Assembly (NCBI GenBank): GCA_049670505.1
Contig: JBATTK010000169.1
Coordinates: 1 to 64,000, forward strand
From: JBATTK01 sp049670505
GTDB taxonomy: Bacteria > Bacteroidota > Bacteroidia > Flavobacteriales > Flavobacteriaceae
DNA: 64,000 bases
Direction of reading: 5' to 3'
The translations under genes and the position numbers were made by a program. The notes under the pieces were generated by a model, which was not told the DNA's origin, ran no database searches, and was given only the letters and a program-made list of their open reading frames with translations. Within the stretch, counting starts at the first letter, position 1; every line of letters begins with the position of its first letter. Shown one piece after another: positions 34,512 through 41,761 of the stretch.

Positions 34512-35795
34512 ATGTCAGATAAAGCTACATTAGAATACAATGGCGAGAAATACGATTTTCCTGTCATAAAAGGTACGGAGGATGAACTCGCTATAGATAT
34601 CAAAACCTTACGTTCAAAAACGGGTATGACCACTATTGATCCGGGTTACAAAAATACCGGTGCATGTGAAAGTGCCATAACTTTTTTGGATGGTGAAAAA
34701 GGAATATTAAGGTATCGTGGTTATTCTATTGAGGAATTGGCCGAAAAGGCAGATTTCTTGGAGGTGGCTTATTTACTGATTTTTGGAGAATTGCCTAATA
34801 AAGAGCAGTTGGAGGCCTTTCATAATGATATAAGGGAAGAATCTACTTTGGATGAGGAGATGAAAAAGATTTTGGACGGTTTTCCCAAATCTGCCCATCC
34901 CATGGGGGTTTTATCATCGTTGACCAGTGCCCTCATTGCTTTTAACCCCATATCCGTAAATGTTAGTTCGGAAAAAGAAATGTATGGCGCCATTGTACGT
35001 ATTTTAGCCAAGTTCCCAGTATTGGTCGCGTGGACCATGCGCAAGAAAAAAGGATTGCCCTTGGACTATGGTGATGATACTTTGGGTTATGTGGAGAACA
35101 TCCATAAAATGATGTTTAAAAAGCCGAATCAGGAATATAAAAAGAATTCGATAGTCATAGATGCAATGGACAAGCTACTGATTTTGCACGCCGATCACGA
35201 GCAGAATTGTTCCACTTCAACAGTGCGAATGGTAGGTTCCTCCCACGCGGGCTTGTTTGCCTCCTTATCTGCGGGAATATCCGCCTTGTGGGGGCCATTG
35301 CACGGAGGTGCCAATCAGGCAGTTTTAGAAATGTTGGAAGCTATTGAGGCCGATGGTGGCGATACTAAAAAGTATATGGCCAAGGCAAAGGACAAAAATG
35401 ACCCTTTTCGGTTAATGGGATTTGGACATCGGGTCTATAAAAATTTTGATCCCAGGGCAAAGATTATCAAAAAAGCGGCAGATGAGGTTTTAGGTGATCT
35501 GGGTATTGAAGATTCTATATTGGAAATTGCAAAAGGTCTGGAGAAAGAGGCCTTGGAAGATCAATATTTTGTGGATAGGAAATTGTATCCCAATGTAGAT
35601 TTCTATTCCGGTATCATATATAGGGCTTTGGGCATTCCCACGGAAATGTTCACAGTGATGTTTGCTTTAGGTAGACTTCCCGGCTGGATCTCCCAATGGA
35701 GGGAAATGCGTTTACGCAACGAGCCCATCGGTCGTCCAAGACAAGTCTATATCGGGGAAAATAGTCGATCCTTTACACCTGTTGAGAAGCGATAG
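34512..35795 (+). CDS. gltA: Citrate synthase
   Basis: This 427-residue enzyme condenses acetyl-CoA with oxaloacetate at the entry of the TCA cycle. Catalytic residues are in HADHEQNCSTSTVRMVGSSH (first His), MGFGHRVYKNFDPR (second His) and YPNVDFYSGIIYRALGIPT (Asp). The length and the N-terminal extension with a beta-domain match the hexameric Gram-negative type. A strong terminator follows directly. Confidence 0.97.
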   Translation: MSDKATLEYNGEKYDFPVIKGTEDELAIDIKTLRSKTGMTTIDPGYKNTGACESAITFLDGEKGILRYRGYSIEELAEKADFLEVAYLLIFGELPNKEQLEAFHNDIREESTLDEEMKKILDGFPKSAHPMGVLSSLTSALIAFNPISVNVSSEKEMYGAIVRILAKFPVLVAWTMRKKKGLPLDYGDDTLGYVENIHKMMFKKPNQEYKKNSIVIDAMDKLLILHADHEQNCSTSTVRMVGSSHAGLFASLSAGISALWGPLHGGANQAVLEMLEAIEADGGDTKKYMAKAKDKNDPFRLMGFGHRVYKNFDPRAKIIKKAADEVLGDLGIEDSILEIAKGLEKEALEDQYFVDRKLYPNVDFYSGIIYRALGIPTEMFTVMFALGRLPGWISQWREMRLRNEPIGRPRQVYIGENSRSFTPVEKR

Positions 35796-35816
35796 CTTAA
35801 AAGATATTTAAAAAAG

Positions 35817-35851
35817 GCCCTCCGGTTTAAATAGTATGCAAACCGGAGGGC
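35817..35851 (+). terminator. Intrinsic terminator after gltA
   Basis: A 12-bp perfect stem, GCCCTCCGGTTT / AAACCGGAGGGC, with an 11-base loop is followed by a T-rich stretch. Confidence 0.9.
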
Positions 35852-35859
35852 TTTGTTTT

Positions 35860-36532
35860 TTGTTCACAATCGTTGGTTAAAACCCTGCCTTTGGTGGGCA
35901 AGCCTGTATCCTCTTGGCAGCATACTTATCTTAGGCAAGTCTGTCTCCCGTCAGGTAGACCTGACTGCCGTCAGGCAGGTATACACTTCAATACAAGACT
36001 TTCTATTTTTAATCAACTGTTCATTATTGGACAATGTACCTTCGATACGACTGCTAGGCAATCACTCAGCCACTTACATAGGGCATTGAGTGATTTTCGT
36101 ATCGAAAATCGTATCGAAATGAGATAGTAGAACGAATACGATGAAAACGAGAAGGATTATAACGGCAATACTTTTGATACGACCGCCGATCGTCACTGCC
36201 TACTGAGGACTATCTTTCCAAAGACTTAGGACGAAGGAAAAAGGACAAAAGACCGGAAATCAGTTGTCAGTGATCAGTATTCAGCAACTAGAAACTGGAA
36301 ACCAAAACCTTAAACCCATAACTCATAATCCATAATTCCTGACTTATAATTCCTGGCCTGTGTACACTCATCGACCTTCACTGCCTAATAAATACCGATC
36401 ACTGACAACTGTTTACTCGTGTATTGGAGCCCATAAGGACTTCCATTCCTTATTTTTTAAACGGATGCACTTTCCGTGTATAGCGGTTTATTTCTACCCT
36501 AAGGATTCCCTATATTTGCGCAAAATTTATGT
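35860..36532. repeat. Repeat-rich non-coding spacer between gltA and the amidinotransferase gene
   Basis: About 670 bases with no credible gene; short frames here have no start context or family features. It holds CCTGACTGCCGTCAGGCAGG-type repeats near 35960, a nested hairpin at 36041-36106, a 15-bp perfect inverted repeat (36261-36275 with 36397-36411, CAGTTGTCAGTGATC) and phrase-like repeats (ATAACTCATAATCCATAATT) near 36320. A -7 box TATATTTG at 36511-36518 lies just before the next gene. Confidence 0.65.
36511..36518 (+). promoter_or_regulatory. Candidate -7 box of the amidinotransferase gene
   Basis: TATATTTG matches TAnnTTTG and sits 14 bases before the ATG at 36533, implying a very short leader. 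No clear TTTG is found at the -33 distance. Confidence 0.5.
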
Positions 36533-37447
36533 ATGCTCCATCTGAATATTATTGACGAAACCTCCCCTTTAAAGGCCGTATTATTGGGCATCGCCGAAAG
36601 TTGCGGACCAACTCCTAAACCGGAAGAGGCCTATGATCCCAAGTCTCTGGAGCATATACTGGCCGGTACGTATCCAAAAGAAGAGGATATGATAAAGGAA
36701 ATGGATGCCTTTGCCGCTGTTTTTAAAAAACACGGCGTAGAGGTATTTAGACCTGAGGTTTTAACCGATTGTAACCAAATTTTTTCCCGAGACATTGCTT
36801 TCGTTATAGATAATAAATTGATTAAGGCCAATATTCTTCCGGATAGGGAAAAGGAATTTGAAGCCATATTACATGTGTTGGATAGAATAGCGCCCGAGAA
36901 TATTTTATGTCCGCCTGAAGAGGTGCATGTAGAAGGAGGGGATGTAATGCCTTGGAACGATTATATTTTCATAGGCACCTATACCGGCGAGGATTATGCG
37001 GATTACATTACTGCGCGTACCAATAGGGCGGCAGTTGAATATATTACCGAACAATTCCCTCATAAGACTATTAAATCCTTTGAATTGCGAAAGTCCAACA
37101 CTAATGCGAAAGAGAATGCTTTACATTTGGATTGCTGTTTTCAACCCATTGGCACAGATAAGGCTATCTTGCATAAAAACGGCTTTTTGGTAGAAGAGGA
37201 ATATGAGTGGCTGGTTAATTATTTTGGTCCTGAAAATATCTTTGAGATTACCAAGGACGAAATGTACCAGATGGTCAGCAATGTATTTTCTATTTCACCT
37301 AAAGTGATTGTGTCCGAAAGACATTTTACCCGACTCAATAATTGGCTTCGGAGACAAGGATTTATCGTAGAGGAAATCCCTTATGCTGAAATTGCCAAAC
37401 AAGAGGGCCTATTGCGTTGCAGTACTTTGCCCTTGATCAGGGAATGA
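36533..37447 (+). CDS. Amidinotransferase / dimethylarginine dimethylaminohydrolase family protein
   Basis: This 304-residue protein has the guanidino-modifying fold: EVHVEGGDVM (residues about 130-140), ALHLDCCF with the catalytic His, and a C-terminal nucleophile Cys296 in LLRCSTLPL. The family hydrolyses or transfers amidino groups of arginine or methylarginine (to citrulline plus an amine) or acts as an arginine deiminase; the exact substrate cannot be read from sequence. A related citrulline-linked hydrolase (ctlX) lies at 46402. It converges on the GH65 gene with only 8 bases between. Confidence 0.85.
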   Translation: MLHLNIIDETSPLKAVLLGIAESCGPTPKPEEAYDPKSLEHILAGTYPKEEDMIKEMDAFAAVFKKHGVEVFRPEVLTDCNQIFSRDIAFVIDNKLIKANILPDREKEFEAILHVLDRIAPENILCPPEEVHVEGGDVMPWNDYIFIGTYTGEDYADYITARTNRAAVEYITEQFPHKTIKSFELRKSNTNAKENALHLDCCFQPIGTDKAILHKNGFLVEEEYEWLVNYFGPENIFEITKDEMYQMVSNVFSISPKVIVSERHFTRLNNWLRRQGFIVEEIPYAEIAKQEGLLRCSTLPLIRE

Positions 37448-37455
37448 GCAATACA

Positions 37456-39783
37456 CTATTCACTTATCTTCTGCACTTTGGTATGAAACGATTTACCCGG
37501 TTCTATTACCTCTGCTTTATTATTTAGATATACTTTGATGCTCTTATCGTTTTTTTGGTCACTATCCACGATAATGGAGTCGGCCGTAATTTTAATTTCC
37601 AATAGGCATTCCTTTACGTTCAGATTAAAGGCCAAACTCTCCCAGGCTTTTGGTAGGGATGGGCTAAATTTAATCCCGTCTTGCGTCACTTCAAACCCCG
37701 CGAAACCTTCTACAATAATCAACCACACACCACCGGCCGCCGCAGTATGGATTCCGCCAAGAAACGAACCCCCGCTCAGTACTTTTTTACTAGCGTTGTA
37801 CAGGTCAATTGTTGAGGACTCCATATAGTAGCGATAGGCTTCGTCCTCATGGCCCGCCTTAACGGCTACCAAAGCGTGCACACTAGGACTAAGGGAAGAC
37901 CCATGTTCCGTTCTCGGCTCGTAATATTCGTAGTTGGCGGTGAGCACCTCTTTTGGAAAACCGTCCATCAGGGCCAATAATTGAATAACATCGGCCTGTT
38001 TCAATACCTGTGTAGCCACTGCCACCCCATTGGGCCATCCCCAGTACTCGCCCGGATCTATCAATCTTTTTCGTACCTCGTCAGGCCCTACATCTTCCAG
38101 CTGAAAATATCCATCAAATTGCTCAATGACCTTGTTTTTCGGATTTGGTTCCGGAATATAGATAAACTCGGCAATTTCTTTCCAATTTTCCAGGGTATCT
38201 CTAGAAATACCGATACTTTGTATTAGTTCAGTCAATCGCTCCGGGTCATTTGAGGCCATCTTTTCATAAACCATACATGCTTTTTCCAGTGAGTATCGAC
38301 TTAAATAATTGGTGTAGGTGTTATTGTCAACGTTTTCATGATATTCATCCGGCCCTAAAACACGAATGATTTCGTACCTGTTCTTATCCTTTTTAAAGTG
38401 CACTCTTGATACTAGGAATTGAGCGACCTCAAAAAGTACTTCCGCCCCGCATTTCAACATAAAATCCCAATCGTGGGTAGCTTCATAGTAGGACCAAATT
38501 CCGTAGACAACATCCGGTGAGATATGAATTTGCCAGCAATTGAAATGGTTTCTGATTTTCCTTCCCGTTAAAACATCTATGAAAAAATAATCGGGAAACA
38601 ATTCGTCACCGGTTTTTCCACTTGTCCAAGCATAGAAAGCTCCATAATACCCTAGTTTTTTTGCTTTTCGCTTGGCACCTTCCAAGGTATCGTGTCGATA
38701 AGCGACCAAGTTTCTTGCAATTTCAGGGTGGGTATAAATGAACATTTTAAGATTGAAGGTTTCCTGATCCCAAAAAGCGGCTCCTTGATATACTTGACAG
38801 GATAGCCCACGTGCACCTATGGGTAAATTGTCGTGAGTAGGTGTTGCGATAAAAGCTTGGTAAATATTGAACCGTGCCAATACCTGGGCTTCCAAATTGC
38901 CCCCTATTTGGATATCCGATATGGACCAAAAATTGTCCCAATAGTCTTGATGTTCCGATTTTATGCTTTCGTATCCCTTGTCGATTCCATTTTTGACTTC
39001 TTCACAAGCAGTAAGAAGTGGATCTTGGACTTCATTACTATGCGTAATGGAAACTACCTTTTCAAGGGTTATCCATTCTCCCTCGTTCAATTCAAAAATA
39101 AGCTCCCGTAGCAATCGTTTATCCTCTTTTAGAATATTTGATTTGGAAGGTTCCCCTCCTTTGATCGTTATACCCTCCATTACAACTACTTCTGTTCCCA
39201 ATTCGCCGGTAAGCATTTTCATTCCCAATAGATCGCCTTCTTCCAGGGCAGTATAGGATTTAAAATGTTCCCCATTAATGCTCCAAACCTTACCATCGAT
39301 ACCCGTTACCAAACGATAAGTCCCTTTTTGGGCCGCCTTGAATCTATAATTCATGACCAATAAGTGGTGGTTGGCATGGCTGGCAAATTTCTCTATATCA
39401 AGTTCAACCGATTTTCCTTTGGGCGACTTCCAAGTTACCTTCCTTTGGTTCAATCCATAGCGCATGTTCAATGCACGGTAATAGTGGGGAGTATCGCCCG
39501 AAAAGACCGAAAGCATTTCGTCAGCTACAAAAAGTTGTGTAAACAGCCCATTAGGCACGTTACACAGTTCGCTCCACCTGCTTCCCTTTGCCTGGTCCCA
39601 GGTGTCCGTAACTACACAGGCTACGTAATCCTTTGCTTCCCATTCCTCAAAAGTGCCACGATAGCCTAAATAACCATTGCCGATCATAAAATTACTACCC
39701 GTGGTCACTAATTGCTCTTCGGAAAAAGAATTCTCAATGATTTCCCATCCGGTTTCGGTACGAAGATTATTTTTTAGATTCAT
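37456..39783 (-). CDS. Glycoside hydrolase family 65 phosphorylase (maltose/trehalose/kojibiose phosphorylase type)
   Basis: This 775-residue enzyme has the GH65 layout: an N-terminal beta-sandwich (SNFMIGNGYLGYRGTFEEWE), an (alpha/alpha)6 barrel with FWDQETFNLKMFIYTHPEIA and the general-acid Glu in GPDEYHENVDNNTYTNYL, and a C-terminal beta-domain. GH65 phosphorylases cleave alpha-linked disaccharides with phosphate to beta-glucose-1-phosphate and a sugar. The GPDEYHE motif resembles maltose phosphorylases; the substrate needs testing. No signal peptide, so it is cytosolic. No beta-phosphoglucomutase is beside it, unlike in many maltose clusters. Confidence 0.9.
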   Translation of the reverse strand: MNLKNNLRTETGWEIIENSFSEEQLVTTGSNFMIGNGYLGYRGTFEEWEAKDYVACVVTDTWDQAKGSRWSELCNVPNGLFTQLFVADEMLSVFSGDTPHYYRALNMRYGLNQRKVTWKSPKGKSVELDIEKFASHANHHLLVMNYRFKAAQKGTYRLVTGIDGKVWSINGEHFKSYTALEEGDLLGMKMLTGELGTEVVVMEGITIKGGEPSKSNILKEDKRLLRELIFELNEGEWITLEKVVSITHSNEVQDPLLTACEEVKNGIDKGYESIKSEHQDYWDNFWSISDIQIGGNLEAQVLARFNIYQAFIATPTHDNLPIGARGLSCQVYQGAAFWDQETFNLKMFIYTHPEIARNLVAYRHDTLEGAKRKAKKLGYYGAFYAWTSGKTGDELFPDYFFIDVLTGRKIRNHFNCWQIHISPDVVYGIWSYYEATHDWDFMLKCGAEVLFEVAQFLVSRVHFKKDKNRYEIIRVLGPDEYHENVDNNTYTNYLSRYSLEKACMVYEKMASNDPERLTELIQSIGISRDTLENWKEIAEFIYIPEPNPKNKVIEQFDGYFQLEDVGPDEVRKRLIDPGEYWGWPNGVAVATQVLKQADVIQLLALMDGFPKEVLTANYEYYEPRTEHGSSLSPSVHALVAVKAGHEDEAYRYYMESSTIDLYNASKKVLSGGSFLGGIHTAAAGGVWLIIVEGFAGFEVTQDGIKFSPSLPKAWESLAFNLNVKECLLEIKITADSIIVDSDQKNDKSIKVYLNNKAEVIEPGKSFHTKVQKISE

Positions 39784-40017
39784 AGCATTATGGATATCGC
39801 TCTTAGTGATAATAGAAAAAGAGGTATGGTATAAACAGTTTTTTTGAGCGTTTTGAAAAAGAAAGCAAAATAGTGATTAATCTTAATTTGTTCAAATAAT
39901 AAGGTGGTATTGCTACTTTTTACAAAAAGTGCTTTTTCACCAAGAACCAACTGAAATGATCGCTAATATGGCTACGGCCGCATCCAAATAATAATTTGTA
40001 TCTTTAAGTAAATGAAT

Positions 40018-40045
40018 GGGCTTATGTAACTTGCATAAGCCCTTT
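40018..40045 (+). promoter_or_regulatory. Hairpin just before the esterase start codon
   Basis: GGGCTTATG (40018-40026) pairs perfectly with CATAAGCCC (40034-40042) over a seven-base loop and is followed by TTTT. It ends 13 bases before the ATG at 40056. It could be a weak terminator, an attenuator or an mRNA structure controlling translation. The gene upstream is divergent, so it is not a read-through terminator for it. Confidence 0.5.
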
Positions 40046-40055
40046 TACATAACTT

Positions 40056-40793
40056 ATGAAGTATTTACTTTTCTTGTTTTTTACTTTTTTTCTTGTGACA
40101 AGCGGTGCGGCGCAAGAGTCGTGGACGGTTGTCTCAAGTGATAAATTGGTAGGCGAAATAGAGGTGCTGGTATACGATTCGCGCCCTACCACAAAGGACA
40201 AACCTATTATTTACTTTACCGATGGTGCCAAAATGGTGGATAATGGTACTTTGCTGGAAATCAAAAGATTGACGGAGGACAGTAAAATTAAACCTGCCTA
40301 TTATGTTTTTGTAAGTAGTAGAGATCCCATGACAGGTAAGGATCACAGAAATACCTATTTCTTTTCCAATCCTGACTACCTGTCTTTTTTTGAGGAAGAA
40401 TTGATTCCCAAGGTCGAAAAAAAAATAGGGGCCTGTTTTAAGACTCAAGATAGGGCACTGGCGGGTATTTCATTTGGAGGATTAAATGGAGCCTATTTTT
40501 CGGCAAAATCGACAAAATTCGGTGCCTATGGATTATTGTCTCCGGTAACCTATCCTCGTACATCCGTTATTCAAGATATAAGTTTTTCCAAAAATAAAGA
40601 TTTACGGATATTTCTTTCAACGGGAACCAATGATGCCGAAAACTACCTGCCGACTCTTGAGAATAGTTATAAATCAAAAGGATATAAAGTAGAAGTTTTA
40701 AAAACGGACGGGGGACACGATTTTAAAAATTGGAACGGACAGCTAGAGATTATGCTAAGTTTTCTATGGGGCAAGGTGGGAAGAATTGAATAA
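40056..40793 (+). CDS. Secreted alpha/beta-hydrolase (esterase D / enterochelin esterase-like)
   Basis: This 245-residue protein has a signal peptide (residues 1-20, ending TSGAAQ) and an alpha/beta-hydrolase catalytic triad: Ser139 in GISFGG, Asp193 in STGTNDAE and His221 in DGGHDFKNW. It resembles the putative esterase family that includes enterochelin esterase and S-formylglutathione hydrolase. It is probably periplasmic; the substrate is unknown. No operon partner: the flanking genes are GH65 (divergent) and the tetR-type gene after 186 bases. Confidence 0.82.
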   Translation: MKYLLFLFFTFFLVTSGAAQESWTVVSSDKLVGEIEVLVYDSRPTTKDKPIIYFTDGAKMVDNGTLLEIKRLTEDSKIKPAYYVFVSSRDPMTGKDHRNTYFFSNPDYLSFFEEELIPKVEKKIGACFKTQDRALAGISFGGLNGAYFSAKSTKFGAYGLLSPVTYPRTSVIQDISFSKNKDLRIFLSTGTNDAENYLPTLENSYKSKGYKVEVLKTDGGHDFKNWNGQLEIMLSFLWGKVGRIE

Positions 40794-40943
40794 AGGAAAA
40801 GCCACAGACCGTATGTCAATGGCTTTGCGATATCCCGGGGAACCGTAGTAAATTATTTTGTGCGCTCTTTTTTAGAAGCCCTATAAAAAGACAGTCCTTT
40901 GATTCGGCCTGTTTAGTTTTACCTAAACTTTAACACGCTTTTT

Positions 40944-40975
40944 TTTGGTTTACTAGACGAGTGGTCATATTTTTA
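40944..40975 (+). promoter_or_regulatory. Candidate promoter of the TetR gene overlapping its operator
   Basis: TTTG (40944-40947) and TATTTTTA (40968-40975, seven of eight matches to TAnnTTTG with a 20-base spacer) flank operator site 1. The ATG at 40980 is so close that the mRNA may be nearly leaderless. Confidence 0.45.
40954..40971. promoter_or_regulatory. TetR operator candidate, site 1
   Basis: TAGACGAGTGGTCATATT is the weakest of three copies of the motif TAGnnGACnnGTCnnCTA. It lies between the -33 and -7 candidates of the tetR-type gene, fitting autorepression. Confidence 0.5.
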
Positions 40976-40979
40976 CGGC

Positions 40980-41588
40980 ATGATTACGGAAACCCGAAAA
41001 ACGGTAAAGCATGAAATAAAAGCGGACCACCTTTTGGAAAAGGGAATGGAAATCCTATGGTCCAAAGGGTATAATGCTACCAGTGTCAATGATATTGTCA
41101 TAGCGGCCGGTGTTCCCAAGGGGTCATTTTATTTTTATTTTGATAGTAAGGAAGATTTCGCCATAAAGGCCATCGAGATGTATTTTGAAGCACATTTCAC
41201 TCCAGCGAGTGCATTTTTGCAGAATGAAGAGAAATCTCCTAAACAGCGTATCCTTGATTTTTACGAGTACCGATCACGTATTTTGAAGGAAGACCTGGAT
41301 TGTAAGATGGGATGCTTGGCCTGTAATTTGGGTAATGAAATGTCTGAGCATAATGAAAATATTAGAAAGGTTATCCTTGCTAAGGAGAAAGTTGCGCAAG
41401 AGGAGATTACACTAGTAGTAAAAGAAGCGCAGAAGGCGGGTGAAATAGATGCTTCTTTGGACGCAGCTAATGTGGTTGCTTTTTTGGAGGATGCGGGCAA
41501 AGGTGCTATGATCAGTATGAAGGAGATGAAGAGTTGCTATCCGATCGACAACTTTATGAACATGATGAGAAGGATTTTATTTGTTTAA
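40980..41588 (+). CDS. TetR/AcrR family transcriptional regulator
   Basis: This 202-residue protein has an N-terminal helix-turn-helix (KGYNATSVNDIVIAAGVPKG, then SFYFYFDSKEDF, residues about 29-60) and a ligand-binding C-terminal half with GCLACNLGNEMSEHNENIR, which recalls the AcuR-like group. It probably represses itself and the RND cassette downstream, because three matching operator candidates lie before it and before the RND gene. The inducer is unknown. A 173-base gap with two operators separates it from the RND gene. Confidence 0.92.
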   Translation: MITETRKTVKHEIKADHLLEKGMEILWSKGYNATSVNDIVIAAGVPKGSFYFYFDSKEDFAIKAIEMYFEAHFTPASAFLQNEEKSPKQRILDFYEYRSRILKEDLDCKMGCLACNLGNEMSEHNENIRKVILAKEKVAQEEITLVVKEAQKAGEIDASLDAANVVAFLEDAGKGAMISMKEMKSCYPIDNFMNMMRRILFV

Positions 41589-41607
41589 TTTTTTTTGGAC
41601 AGTTTAA

Positions 41608-41625
41608 TAGACGACTGGTCAACTA
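41608..41625. promoter_or_regulatory. TetR operator candidate, site 2
   Basis: TAGACGACTGGTCAACTA fits the palindrome TAGnnGACnnGTCnnCTA in all twelve fixed positions. It is located 153 bases before the RND gene, just after the tetR stop. Confidence 0.65.
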
Positions 41626-41728
41626 TATTTTTTATTTAAACTTTTTTAAAGTTTTGTCCAAAGATTTTTTTTTGAATCGTCCTAGATTATGTAGGTATGA
41701 GATTTTTAACTATAAATGTCCAATTTTA

Positions 41729-41746
41729 TAATCGACTGGTCAACTA
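41729..41746. promoter_or_regulatory. TetR operator candidate, site 3
   Basis: TAATCGACTGGTCAACTA shares 16 of 18 bases with site 2 and lies 15 bases before the RND start codon, where bound protein would block transcription or early elongation. Confidence 0.6.
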
Positions 41747-41761
41747 TTAATTTTTTAAACT

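Noticed and set aside
35853..36127. Two overlapping plus-strand frames of about 80 codons after gltA
   Set aside because: They translate palindromic spacer repeats and a terminator flank; the composition is not protein-like and neither has a promoter.
36130..36420. A CRISPR array or tandem satellite in the repeat-rich spacer
   Set aside because: There is no regularly spaced direct repeat; the structures are inverted repeats and loose phrases.
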